DNA from: JALEFZ01 sp038527485
Lineage (GTDB): Bacteria; Bacteroidota; Bacteroidia; J057
Length of the DNA stretch: 64,000 nt
NCBI GenBank assembly: GCA_038527485.1
Contig: JBCBFT010000004.1
Span: 59,811 to 123,810, forward strand
Reading direction: 5' to 3'
The notes below the pieces were generated by a model. That model was given only the letters and a program-made list of their open reading frames with translations. It was not told the origin of the DNA and did no database searches. Positions within the stretch are counted from its first letter, which is position 1; each line of letters begins with the position of its first letter. The translations under genes were made by a program, and so were the position numbers. This document shows, piece by piece, positions 27,583-36,325 of this stretch.

Positions 27583-27853
27583 ACACGAAATAGGGTTTAT
27601 CTCACCAACGCGAAAAAGACGCTTTAGTTATCATTCTTGTGTCTGACGCATGATCAGGCCGCTAAATTGCCAAATCCTTGCTCGGATGGCAAATGTAAAG
27701 CAGGATTTGTGATGTTATTCTTGACGATCAAGATTAGGTGCCATCCGTTTTTTTAAAATATATGATAACTTAGACATATCTATTGCGCTGTCCATCAATC
27801 CCGACTTTATTTCTTTTCTAGCTTTTCAGAAGACCCAATCGCATACTTTAGAA

Positions 27854-28696
27854 ATGGAAATTATTCGCCTGCCTGAGGCTTTGAATCATCATCCTGATAC
27901 CCCTATTCAGGTTCATGATTATAGAGTACATGAAGATTGTATTCGGGGAAAGATCAATCTCACCCACCATACCATCAGCTTCTTACTCCAAGGGAAAAAG
28001 GAAGTAGTCGGTATCGAGGAAACGGTCCGTATAGACCCTCATAAGTTTGTCTTGATGAAGTCTGGACATTGCCTCATGACAGAGCATACTTCTGAGGAAG
28101 GCCAGATTTACCAGAGCATGTTGTTGTTCTTTTCTCACCAAATGGTCCTTGATTTTCTGGAGCATCACGAGATTCGACTCACACCCCAGGACCCAATACC
28201 TTCTTTTTTTGTGTATGATTATGATCCCTATATTCATCATTTTGTCCAAGGATTGGGACATGTCTGTATGCTGGCACCCGCCATACAAGAGACGATTCTA
28301 AAGGCGAAGTTTGAGGAACTCATGTGGTATCTGCTTCAGCGAGAGGGAAATGCCTTTTTGAGTGGAATGGTGCAAGATCCGTATGACAGTCACTTGAGAT
28401 TGCGAAATGTCGTCGAGAGCAATAAGCACAAAAAACTCAACCTTCAGGAACTCGCTTTCTTATGCAACATGAGCGTTTCGACTTTCAAACGTGCCTTTGT
28501 CAAGCAGTTTGGGCTTCCGCCGATTCGTTGGTTCCAGGAAAAACGATTGGAGCACGCGGCCTTCATTCTACAGACCCACCAAAAAAGGCCCATAGATTTA
28601 TATGAGGAAATAGGATACGAGTCTCTTTCCAATTTCGTCCAAGCCTTCAAGAAAAAATATGGGACTACGCCCAAGCAGTTTCAGATGGAAGCGTAA
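27854..28696 (+). CDS. AraC-family transcriptional regulator
   Basis: 280 residues. The N-terminal cupin-like ligand domain (about 1-150) shows 'ISFLLQGKKEVVG' and 'FVLMKSGHCLMTEHT'. The C-terminal 95 residues contain two helix-turn-helices: 'LNLQELAFLCNMSVSTFKRAF' and 'PIDLYEEIGYESLSNFVQAF', closing with the family 'KKKYGTTPKQF'. It should bind DNA and regulate nearby genes in response to a small molecule. The PEBP-family gene 252 bp downstream on the same strand is a possible target, but no operator was identified. Confidence 0.88.
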   Translation: MEIIRLPEALNHHPDTPIQVHDYRVHEDCIRGKINLTHHTISFLLQGKKEVVGIEETVRIDPHKFVLMKSGHCLMTEHTSEEGQIYQSMLLFFSHQMVLDFLEHHEIRLTPQDPIPSFFVYDYDPYIHHFVQGLGHVCMLAPAIQETILKAKFEELMWYLLQREGNAFLSGMVQDPYDSHLRLRNVVESNKHKKLNLQELAFLCNMSVSTFKRAFVKQFGLPPIRWFQEKRLEHAAFILQTHQKRPIDLYEEIGYESLSNFVQAFKKKYGTTPKQFQMEA

Positions 28697-28725
28697 GTAG
28701 CCCCAGATACAGAGCCGATTTTCCC

Positions 28726-28751
28726 GTAGGGCTACCGCTACAGCGTAGCCC
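28726..28751 (+). repeat. REP-like GTAG hairpin with bulge
   Basis: GTAGG (28726-28730) is followed by stem GCTA, a single bulged C, CGC, loop TACA, GCG and TAGC. The architecture, including the bulge position, equals that of the minus-strand elements at 8777 and 8813, with a different but compensated 4-bp stem. It sits 29 bp after the AraC stop codon. Confidence 0.65.
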
Positions 28752-28948
28752 CTATTCTGTGGCATAGCTCCCGTTCATACCCATTCCTTTTAAAATGACC
28801 TTTTGGCCACACTTTTTGAGCCTTTTGCATGTGGTTTCCTGCACGGTGAGCCCCAATTTTGAGTCAATAAAAGAGTAGCAAAGAGAGTCAAACAAATCCC
28901 TCTTCCTGCTCATCTCACATATATTTCATTTACTCAAAAAATAAAGCC

Positions 28949-29497
28949 ATGCAGAAGATTCTATTTACGATGGGCCTTTTCTTGATAGGAAACCTAGGAC
29001 TTTGGGCACAAGGCACCTTCACGCTGAGAAGCGAGACGCTAGGAGGAGAAGCAACCCAACAAGAAGAATTCAACGGATTTGGGTGTACCGGAGAAAATAC
29101 CTCTCCTCAACTATCTTGGATGAATGCACCCGAGGGAACCAAAAGTTTTGCTGTCACGATGTATGATCCTGACGCGCCTACGGGCAGTGGTTGGTGGCAT
29201 TGGGTGATGTTTGATATTCCATCTGATGTCACCCAACTGCTAGAAAACGCGGGGAACCTGACGTCTGGTCTTGCGCCCAAAGACGCCATCCAGAGCCTCA
29301 CCAACTATGGGGTAGGAGGCTACGGAGGTCCTTGCCCTCCCGAAGGTCATGGTCTGCACCAATACATCATCACCGTACACGCCCTCAAAGTCGATAAGCT
29401 CGGGCTAGATGCCAATACCAATCCCGCAATTGTCGGATATTACCTCTGGAATCAAACCATTGCCAAAGCAAGCATCGTCACCTACTATCAGCGATAG
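28949..29497 (+). CDS. Secreted YbhB/YbcL-type phosphatidylethanolamine-binding (PEBP) protein
   Basis: 182 residues with a signal peptide (ILFTMGLFLIGNLGLWAQ). PEBP motifs are clear: 'TGENTSPQLSWMNAPEGTKSFAVTMYDPDAPTGSG' (split here as the ligand-site strand 'VTMYDPDAPTGSG'), 'WWHWVMFDIP' and 'GYGGPCPPEGHGLHQYIITVHAL'. The conserved Asp-Pro-Asp-Ala-Pro and Gly-Pro-Cys-Pro-Pro residues that line the anion pocket are intact. Bacterial homologues are poorly understood; kinase inhibition is known only in eukaryotic relatives. A periplasmic location follows from the signal peptide. Confidence 0.9.
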   Translation: MQKILFTMGLFLIGNLGLWAQGTFTLRSETLGGEATQQEEFNGFGCTGENTSPQLSWMNAPEGTKSFAVTMYDPDAPTGSGWWHWVMFDIPSDVTQLLENAGNLTSGLAPKDAIQSLTNYGVGGYGGPCPPEGHGLHQYIITVHALKVDKLGLDANTNPAIVGYYLWNQTIAKASIVTYYQR

Positions 29498-29590
29498 GAA
29501 ACGATTAGATGAGGAAACTGCTCCTGAAACTTGCGGGAGTGGTTTTCGGTATATGGAAAGGACAACACACGGATTCACACATTTATTCCC

Positions 29591-30142
29591 ATGCTTCCTT
29601 TATCCCATACCCTTACTACTCCACGATTCAGGCTCCGTTTTCCCACGGCGCAAGACATTCCCCGTATTTTCTCAGCTACACGCCATGAAGGGTTCAACGA
29701 TGGGATGCTTTGGGAGCCTCCTACGAGCGAGGAGGAGCTACGGATTCCCTTAAAACGAAATACAGAAGCCTGGAAATCAGGTCAAGCCTATCAATTTTCG
29801 ATCCTATCCAGAGAAGATGAAATATTGCTGGGGCGCATCTCGATTCGTAGGACCGATCATGAAAATGTCTGGAATGTTGGTTTTTGGACGCATCCTGAGG
29901 TGCACAATCAGGGAGTGATGACAGAAGCGCTGGGAGCGGTGCTGGCTTTTGGTTTTGGTGAACTTACTGCTATACGTATCGAAGCTCGCCATGCGCTATG
30001 GAATCACGCCAGTGAGAAAGTATTGAAGAAAAATGGGTTCCAGTTTGTACGGTATCTCCCCCAGGGTTTTCAGAAAGGGGGAGAATGGGTAGAAGAGAAT
30101 TTACTGGCTATTGACAAGGAAGATTACACTTGCCACGCTTAG
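29591..30142 (+). CDS. GNAT-family N-acetyltransferase (RimJ/RimL-like)
   Basis: 183 residues from ATG 29591 (MLPLSHTLTTPRFRLRFPTAQDIPRIF); the upstream extension of the frame does not look coding. RimJ-like features are 'TPRFRLRF', 'ILLGRISIRRTDHENVWNVGFWTHPEVHNQGVMTEAL' (acetyl-CoA-binding loop HNQGVMTEA) and 'IEARHALWNHASEKVLKKNGF'. The acceptor is unknown. A strong terminator lies 40 bp downstream. Confidence 0.85.
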   Translation: MLPLSHTLTTPRFRLRFPTAQDIPRIFSATRHEGFNDGMLWEPPTSEEELRIPLKRNTEAWKSGQAYQFSILSREDEILLGRISIRRTDHENVWNVGFWTHPEVHNQGVMTEALGAVLAFGFGELTAIRIEARHALWNHASEKVLKKNGFQFVRYLPQGFQKGGEWVEENLLAIDKEDYTCHA

Positions 30143-30182
30143 GGATTTCGTGTAGCATTAGAAGGCGACTTTTTTCATTCAA

Positions 30183-30220
30183 AACCCAAAATTACTCAAA
30201 GTGTAATTTTGGGTTTTTTG
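30183..30220 (+). terminator. Strong intrinsic terminator
   Basis: A perfect 13-bp stem: AACCCAAAATTAC (30183-30195) with GTAATTTTGGGTT (30203-30215), 7-nt loop, then a run of T on the plus strand and A on the other side, so it may work in both directions. It closes the GNAT transcription unit. Confidence 0.85.
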
Positions 30221-30419
30221 TTATGGTATAGTGGAGGTATATCTTTCGAAGACAGAAATTAAGCATTTATGTATTTTTTTAGGATAGGCCAAATGGTATT
30301 TTGTAGTATGTCAAGATCTGTGATTGTCACGCATTTATGTATCGAATTCGCGACTATGAGTACACATCAATAGATCTTCTACGAGATAGCATTAAGCCGA
30401 ATCCTGCACTTGTAAACAA

Positions 30420-33254
30420 ATGGGACCTTTTAATCTGAGTTTTATTCACGATCGAATTTTTGCAGAGAGAAATACAATCGCACGAAGAATTTACTTTTTT
30501 TCTCTTGGATTTATTTTATGTGTGACAGCCTTTGGATTGGTTTTTCAAGGGATGGATTTGATCATTTGTGGGTTGATATCAAGCACACTTGCGTTGATTC
30601 CACTTTTTCTCAAGAGAAAGAGCAACTACGATAGAGAGTGCATCATCATGGGCTTTGGGTTCTTCCCTTTGATCGCCGCTTCTCCCAGCATTATTGGTCC
30701 CATATATTTGATGCCCATCGGTGTGCTTTCCATGATCTTGATTGCTAACTACATCGTAGAAAGCGGTCGTACCATGAGGTTGTTCATCTTTCTAGCGATA
30801 CTCTCTTTGGCGGTATACTGGTTCCAGATTGCCACACTCACATTTCATTCATTTTGGTTACTTCACCTGATAGATGCTTTCCTGGGTATCTTTACCTCAT
30901 TTTTGATTTATCTCACGCTTATCAGTTACCACAAAAGCATCAATCAATACAGAGTAGGACTCGAGAGTTCTCATGATCTGCTTCAGCAGATTTTGAATGC
31001 AAACCCTCATATCATTTTCACGAAAGATCTAGACCTCAGATATCAGTATATCAATAAGACAGCTACCGATCGGCTATTTGCTACACCCGAGGAGTTCCTG
31101 GGTTTACAGCGAGAAGAAATTGCCATTTTTGCAGGAAAAGAAGACCCCTTGGGTAATTCTGAGCAAGAAGTGCTTGACAGTGGCATCCCTCGAAATATTT
31201 CACGTCGCATCCTCACAGATCCATTGGGAGAGAAGCGGTGGTTTGACTTCTCCCAAACTCCCTTGTACGATGAAGAAGGGGAGGTCTCTGGTATTCTCAC
31301 TGTTGCGACAGATCGGACGGAGGAAGTCTTGAAGGAGGCGGATTTGGCGCGGAGCGTAGCCTTGTATCGAGATATTTTTGAAAATAGCCCAGTAGCCCTC
31401 GGGATTTATGATTCTGGCGTTATCAAAAGTGGCAATCAAAGCTTATCAGAGCTAACAGGATATGGAGATCGAGAGATCCCGCTGACCGATTTATTGGATG
31501 AGGAAGTTGCGGTCCAAATCGATCTTGCGACGAAGCAAGGACAAATCCGAGAAGTCACGTCCAAGGATTCTCACACACATCTTTATAGTCACGATGGAGA
31601 TACAAAATACGTGCAAATACGGATTGTACCCATTTCTGATAGTCAGAAGGTAGAGAGCTTGGTGGCCATCACAGACGTGACAGCGGTCATCAAGCAAAAA
31701 GAAGATTTGGCACATCTCGTCTCTGAGCTAGAAGCCATTTTTGAGAGTACAGGGGAGGGGATGCTGGTTTCAGATCTACAGGGAAATATTAGAAAGTACA
31801 ACCAGCGATATTTTGACCTCTTAGTCTTTGACGAGTTTGATAAGAACCTTTCGCTGGACGAACGTCTCAAAAGACACCTTACCTATCGCGCTCCTGAACT
31901 CAAACAGTTTAAGCAGCGCATCAAAGAGATTCATGAGAATAAAAACCACCCTTCACATGATGTGATTGAGTATAGGGATGGAACGGTCTTAGAGCGATCT
32001 TCTTATCCACAGCGGATTGGCAATGAAATTGTCGGGCGTGTATTTACCTTCAAAGACATCACCCGTCAGCGCTACAACGAACGTGCCCTCAAAGAAAACG
32101 AGCAGAAATACCGCACGCTGTTTGAACAAACACCCATGGGATTGTTTCTTCTAGATTTTACAGCAGATCAGATGAGTATGCAATGCAACTCTAGGATGGA
32201 GACGCTTTTCAACGTACCCAAAGGAAAGTTATCGGCTAGTCATATGTTGGAATACAGTCCCGAGTATCAGCCCAATGGAGAATTATCCAAAGTGAAATTT
32301 GAGCGATTATTTGGTGAGCTGTTGAAGGAGATGGAGACAAAATTTTTCGAGTGGCGCTATGTAGATGTAGAAGGCGCACCTTTTGACTGTGAAACCACGC
32401 TGGTTCCGTTGCATTTAGGAGAAAAAGTCTTGATTTTGGGCATTATCCAAGATATAACCGACCGCAAACGCCAAGAGAATATCATACGTCAGCAAGTCAA
32501 TGATCTCAACCTGCAAAATCAACAATTGACGGGCTACAGCTATGTAGTTTCCCATAACTTCCGTAGTTCAGTGGCCAATATCATGGGCTTAGCCAATACC
32601 TTTGAGATCAATGAATCGGAGGAAAACGTAAACCAGCAAATCATTCAGATGCTGTACAAGGTGGCTAGTCGTCTGGATGATTCTGTCAGAGATCTTCAGC
32701 AGATTTTGGATGTGCAAGGGGTGACTGAAAGTCATTTTGATTCGATCCACATTCAGGAGATTATTTGGAAGGCTGAAGCAGAACTCCAAGAGGAAGTCCA
32801 ACGTACACAGGCAAAGCTATGTGTGGATTTACCCCAGCCGCTTTACTTGACTGGATTGTCTTCCTATTTTCAGTCCGTCTTTTTCAATCTCCTGAGCAAT
32901 GCCATTAAGTATAGACATCCAGACAGGAACCCGCGTATACAGGTAAGCCATCAGATCAAAGGGGATCGCATTTGGATCTTTGTAAAAGACAATGGGCTAG
33001 GAATTGATATGGAAAAGTTTGAAGGGCAAATATTTAGTCTTTACAAACGCTTTCATGATCATGTAAAAGGAAAGGGATTAGGCTTATTTCTTGTCAAAGC
33101 ACAAATAGAGGCGATGGGCGGAAGAATTGAGTTGGAGAGTTGGGTGAATGAAGGCTCCATCTTTAAGCTAGATTTTCCCTATCAAGTCAGACAGGGAGAA
33201 GAGGCTTCCCGCACGCAAGTAAAAGCCTTGGTGCATGCGGAGCGAAGAGGATGA
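30420..33254 (+). CDS. Membrane multi-PAS sensor histidine kinase
   Basis: 944 residues. About six transmembrane helices fill residues 25-180. Four PAS-type domains follow, roughly 195-305, 310-420, 430-545 and 555-685; the first is marked by 'PHIIFTKDLDLRYQYIN' and the third by 'GMLVSDLQGNIRKYN'. The kinase core starts with the dimerisation helix 'GYSYVVSHNFRSSVANIMG', phospho-acceptor H712. ATP-binding motifs are the N box 'FNLLSNAIKYRHP', G1 'DNGLGID' and G2 'GKGLGLFL'. No receiver domain is attached. It should sense a cytoplasmic or membrane cue and phosphorylate a separate regulator; a stand-alone receiver is encoded 4.6 kb downstream. The macro-domain gene starts 43 bp after its stop. 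Confidence 0.92.
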   Translation: MGPFNLSFIHDRIFAERNTIARRIYFFSLGFILCVTAFGLVFQGMDLIICGLISSTLALIPLFLKRKSNYDRECIIMGFGFFPLIAASPSIIGPIYLMPIGVLSMILIANYIVESGRTMRLFIFLAILSLAVYWFQIATLTFHSFWLLHLIDAFLGIFTSFLIYLTLISYHKSINQYRVGLESSHDLLQQILNANPHIIFTKDLDLRYQYINKTATDRLFATPEEFLGLQREEIAIFAGKEDPLGNSEQEVLDSGIPRNISRRILTDPLGEKRWFDFSQTPLYDEEGEVSGILTVATDRTEEVLKEADLARSVALYRDIFENSPVALGIYDSGVIKSGNQSLSELTGYGDREIPLTDLLDEEVAVQIDLATKQGQIREVTSKDSHTHLYSHDGDTKYVQIRIVPISDSQKVESLVAITDVTAVIKQKEDLAHLVSELEAIFESTGEGMLVSDLQGNIRKYNQRYFDLLVFDEFDKNLSLDERLKRHLTYRAPELKQFKQRIKEIHENKNHPSHDVIEYRDGTVLERSSYPQRIGNEIVGRVFTFKDITRQRYNERALKENEQKYRTLFEQTPMGLFLLDFTADQMSMQCNSRMETLFNVPKGKLSASHMLEYSPEYQPNGELSKVKFERLFGELLKEMETKFFEWRYVDVEGAPFDCETTLVPLHLGEKVLILGIIQDITDRKRQENIIRQQVNDLNLQNQQLTGYSYVVSHNFRSSVANIMGLANTFEINESEENVNQQIIQMLYKVASRLDDSVRDLQQILDVQGVTESHFDSIHIQEIIWKAEAELQEEVQRTQAKLCVDLPQPLYLTGLSSYFQSVFFNLLSNAIKYRHPDRNPRIQVSHQIKGDRIWIFVKDNGLGIDMEKFEGQIFSLYKRFHDHVKGKGLGLFLVKAQIEAMGGRIELESWVNEGSIFKLDFPYQVRQGEEASRTQVKALVHAERRG

Positions 33255-33296
33255 TGGCAGACAAAATTTCCTGCATAGCGCCATTCAACCCACTTG

Positions 33297-33929
33297 ATGA
33301 TATACAACCTAATAGATATTAATGAAGAATTATGTGAAGCCTGGGAAAAAGTTTTTGCAGATGTAAAAGGAGTTCAAGTAACACACGATTCTATTTTTAA
33401 CCATCCATGTGACGCATTGGGAAGCCCCGCCAACAGCTTTGGCTATATGAATGGAGGCATTGATTTTGCCATTTCAAAAAATCTGGGCTGGCACATCGAG
33501 AAAGACTTACAAAAGATCATCAGAGAGAAATATTATGGCGAACTGTTGATAGGGCAAGCCATCATACTTCCTACCTATCATTCCGATTTTCCCTACCTGA
33601 TTTCATCCCCGACTATGCGCACCCCTATGAGCATCGTCAATACCCCTCACGTCTACCTGGCCATGAAAGCGATTCTCCTTCTTACAGAGTTGGGGAATTG
33701 GGCAGATGGTAGGGCCATAAAATCAAAAGTTCAGTCGGTAGCGATCCCAGGACTGGGGACAGGAATCGGGCAAGTGCGTCCGATAGACTGTGCGAGGCAG
33801 ATGCGGATTGCTTGGGAAGACGTGCAAAATCGTAAATTCGAAACCAAAGAAGGATGGAAGGAAATGGGAAGTAACTTTGCTTACTTCTTTACGGGGCGAA
33901 AACAGGACTTGAAATACGATATTCCCTAA
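33297..33929 (+). CDS. Macro-domain protein (ADP-ribose binding/processing)
   Basis: 210 residues from ATG 33297. Macro-domain loops are visible: 'DALGSPANSFGYMNGGIDFAISKNLG' (substrate-binding loop with the conserved Asn and Gly-Gly-hydrophobic-Asp) and 'VAIPGLGTGIGQV' (phosphate loop). The 'SPANSFGYMNGGID' variant is that of the phage-like/Poa1p-type branch rather than the DarG or MacroD type. Members bind or hydrolyse ADP-ribose derivatives. The DUF429 gene follows after 5 bp, so both are in one operon, probably with the histidine kinase upstream. Confidence 0.85.
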   Translation: MIYNLIDINEELCEAWEKVFADVKGVQVTHDSIFNHPCDALGSPANSFGYMNGGIDFAISKNLGWHIEKDLQKIIREKYYGELLIGQAIILPTYHSDFPYLISSPTMRTPMSIVNTPHVYLAMKAILLLTELGNWADGRAIKSKVQSVAIPGLGTGIGQVRPIDCARQMRIAWEDVQNRKFETKEGWKEMGSNFAYFFTGRKQDLKYDIP

Positions 33930-33934
33930 ATATC

Positions 33935-34630
33935 ATGGACTATATAGGATTGGATGGATGCAAAACAGGTTGGATCGTTGTTGCCTGGGATGGAAAAGCA
34001 CAATGGGAAGTAAGGCTGATTCCACATGTTTCATCTCTATTAGATCATTATCCTGATCCGAAGCAGGTATTGATTGACATACCGATTGGGTTGCCTTTTC
34101 GTCATCCGAGGCTTTGTGACGGAGCCGCCCGAAAAGTCCTAACGCGCCTGAGAGGTTCGAGCGTATTTCCTGTTCCAAGCCGCCAGTCTCTGCAAGCGCC
34201 TGACTATCCCACAGCTTGTGAGGTAAATCTGGGGATCATGGATCGGAAGCTCTCAAAGCAGACGTGGAACATAGGAGACAAAATTTTGGAGGTAGATAGT
34301 TTCTTGCAAAATCATGATTATCCTATCCGCGAGTGCCATCCTGAGGTAGCATTTTGGGCGATGAATGGAAAGAAACCGATGCCCGAAGGGAAAAAGACAC
34401 CCCAAGGACAGCGCGATCGTTTAGACTTATTGGCATCTTACTGGGATCAAAGTGAGGCAGTCCTACAGCATACCATGGACTCGTACAAGCGCAAAGAAGT
34501 CCTGGCGGACGATATACTCGATGCGACGGTCCTGGCGATCGCTGCAACTTATCCCTTGCAAAGTCTACCCAATGAACCCGAGATGGACGAAGTGGGATTG
34601 CCTATGGAGATTGTGTATCCTGTCGTTTAG
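33935..34630 (+). CDS. DUF429 family (predicted RNase H-like nuclease)
   Basis: 231 residues. Conserved motifs are 'YIGLDGCKTGWIVVAW' (first acidic residue of an RNase H-like fold), 'VLIDIPIGLPFRHPR' (second), 'CDGAARKVLTRLRGSSVFPVPSR', 'RECHPEVAFWAMNG' (acidic) and 'LADDILDATVLAIAA' (C-terminal acidic cluster). The family is predicted to be a metal-dependent nuclease but has no established activity. It is coupled to the macro-domain gene and ends one base before the convergent pseudouridine synthase gene's stop. Confidence 0.85.
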   Translation: MDYIGLDGCKTGWIVVAWDGKAQWEVRLIPHVSSLLDHYPDPKQVLIDIPIGLPFRHPRLCDGAARKVLTRLRGSSVFPVPSRQSLQAPDYPTACEVNLGIMDRKLSKQTWNIGDKILEVDSFLQNHDYPIRECHPEVAFWAMNGKKPMPEGKKTPQGQRDRLDLLASYWDQSEAVLQHTMDSYKRKEVLADDILDATVLAIAATYPLQSLPNEPEMDEVGLPMEIVYPVV

Positions 34631-34631
34631 T

Positions 34632-35294
34632 CTATATAAAATCTTTCCATGCATGCACCTCTGGCATCGGAGCTGTCACCCTGACGGGCGTCTTCAGCGT
34701 AGGATGCGCTAGGGTGATTTCTCTCGCCAGCAGACAAATGGACTTGTCAGGATTAAAGGCTGTCTTGCCGTACTTCACATCGCCCACGATCGTGCATCCC
34801 ATACTCGCCAGTTGTACCCGGATCTGATGTCTACGGCCTGTATGCAATTGGACCTCTAGCAGGGCGCGCTTACCTGCCGTTTGAAGAACCCGATATTCCA
34901 AATGCGCTTGCTTACTGGCATGTACCTCCTTGTTGTAAGCCCGCATGATGTTTTTGTTGGGGAGCTTTTTGAGGAAATGTTTCAATTCTCCATGTGGCTG
35001 ATCAGGGATGCGTTCGGTGAGTACCCAGTAGATTTTTTGAGGCTTTTTATCCTGAAATTGCTTGGAGAGGCGGGCCGCAGCTTTGGAGGTCTTGGCCAGT
35101 ACCAGCACCCCGCTGGCAGGACGATCTAGTCGATGAACCAGTCCCATGTATACGTTGCCTGGCTTGTTGTACTTCTCGCGCACGTATTCCTTCGCCCAAT
35201 CAAAGGCATTGAGGTCACCTGTCTCATCCCCTTGTGAAGGCATACCGACAGGCTTATTGATGATCAATAAATGATTGTCTTCGAATAAAACCAA
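34632..35294 (-). CDS. RluA-family RNA pseudouridine synthase
   Basis: 220 residues. The start is TTG at 35294: an in-frame TGA lies two codons upstream and family homology begins at once ('LFEDNHLLIINKPVGMPSQ'). The catalytic motif 'GLVHRLDRPASGVLVLAKT' supplies the Asp. 'LHTGRRHQIRVQLASMG' and 'VGDVKYG' complete the fold. It has no S4 domain, like the short RluA/RsuA-type members. It should isomerise uridine in rRNA or tRNA; the site cannot be predicted. A REP-like hairpin lies just upstream of its start. Confidence 0.9.
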   Translation of the reverse strand: MVLFEDNHLLIINKPVGMPSQGDETGDLNAFDWAKEYVREKYNKPGNVYMGLVHRLDRPASGVLVLAKTSKAAARLSKQFQDKKPQKIYWVLTERIPDQPHGELKHFLKKLPNKNIMRAYNKEVHASKQAHLEYRVLQTAGKRALLEVQLHTGRRHQIRVQLASMGCTIVGDVKYGKTAFNPDKSICLLAREITLAHPTLKTPVRVTAPMPEVHAWKDFI

Positions 35295-35307
35295 GAATCA
35301 TCTGATT

Positions 35308-35332
35308 GTAGACGCATCGCCATGGCGTGCGC
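35308..35332 (+). repeat. REP-like GTAG hairpin (GTAGA variant)
   Basis: GTAGA (35308-35312), stem CGCA, single bulged T, CGC, loop CATG, GCG, TGCG. It has the same bulged architecture as the copies at 8777, 8813 and 28726. It lies between panB and the pseudouridine synthase gene, 13 bp upstream of the TTG start of the latter, so in this copy it sits in a 5' region rather than at a 3' end. Confidence 0.6.
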
Positions 35333-35347
35333 CCTGCTCCAAAATTT

Positions 35348-36166
35348 CTAATAAGCCTCTGACTCCTTCGGAAACTCTCCCCCTTTGACATCTCTGATAT
35401 AATGTTCTACTGCTGCGTGCACATCATCATAGAGATTGGCGTAGCGACGGAGGAAGCGTGGGCTAAATTCTTTGTTCAAGCCCAGCATATCATGTGTTAC
35501 CAGTACTTGCCCATCACAGCCAGGACCTGCGCCGATCCCGATGGTAGGCATATAAATAGATTCACTTACTTCTCTCGCCAGTGTTTGAGGAATTTTCTCT
35601 AGTACAACCGCAAAGCAACCCGCCTTATCTAGTTTTTTTGCATCTGTCTTAAGGACTTTGGCTTCCTCTTCTTCTTTGGCACGGACCGTATATGTCCCAA
35701 ACTTATAGATCGACTGAGGTGTCAGCCCTAGGTGACCCATGACGGGAATCCCCGCGCTGATGACGCGCTTCACAGAGTCTAGGATGAATTCCCCTCCTTC
35801 CATCTTAATGGCGTGGGCGCCTGACTCTTTCATGATGCGGATCGCACTTTTGAGCGCATTTTTTGAGTCTCCTTGATAATACCCAAAAGGAAGATCTACC
35901 ACAATCAGCGATCGCTTGACTGCCCGAACTACTGCGCTGGCATGATCGATCATCTGATCCAAGGTGATGGGGAGGGTCGTTTCGTGTCCGTGAATCACAT
36001 TGGAAGCAGAATCTCCGACCAAAATCACATCAATTCCAGCCGCATCTATGATGCGTGCCAGGGAAAAATCATAGGCTGTCAGCATGGAAATTTTCTCTCC
36101 ATTTTCCTTCATAGTCCGCAGTACACGTGTGGTGATCCGCTTAAAATCTTTCTTAGCCGTAGACAT
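35348..36166 (-). CDS. panB: 3-methyl-2-oxobutanoate hydroxymethyltransferase
   Basis: 272 residues from ATG 36166 (MSTAKKDFKRITTRVL). PanB motifs are 'ISMLTAYDFSLARIIDAAGIDVILVGDS', 'HETTLPITLDQMIDHASAV', 'DLPFGYY', 'AIKMEGGEFI', 'GHLGLTPQS' and 'IGIGAGPGCDGQVLVTHDMLGL'. Metal-binding Asp residues in GDS and 'DLPF', and the active-site Glu of 'KIPQTLA' context, are present. It forms ketopantoate from 2-oxoisovalerate and methylene-tetrahydrofolate in pantothenate synthesis. No other pan gene is adjacent. Length is normal. Confidence 0.95.
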   Translation of the reverse strand: MSTAKKDFKRITTRVLRTMKENGEKISMLTAYDFSLARIIDAAGIDVILVGDSASNVIHGHETTLPITLDQMIDHASAVVRAVKRSLIVVDLPFGYYQGDSKNALKSAIRIMKESGAHAIKMEGGEFILDSVKRVISAGIPVMGHLGLTPQSIYKFGTYTVRAKEEEEAKVLKTDAKKLDKAGCFAVVLEKIPQTLAREVSESIYMPTIGIGAGPGCDGQVLVTHDMLGLNKEFSPRFLRRYANLYDDVHAAVEHYIRDVKGGEFPKESEAY

Positions 36167-36325
36167 TCTGTTGAGTTTAGCGTTTAGTAGATGGGAGATT
36201 CGCAATTTTGATCTACCAACTGCGTCATAGTCCCGATTTTTTGTGTAGCCAAAGTTAAGATTTTATTCCATATTCGCAGGGGCTTGTAATTTCTGGATAA
36301 ATCAAGTCACACCATCATTTAGCAT

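Noticed and set aside
30300..30365. Third copy of the long palindrome (TGTGATTGTCACGCATT)
   Set aside because: Only a short word is shared with the two copies; no matching inner palindrome or right arm.
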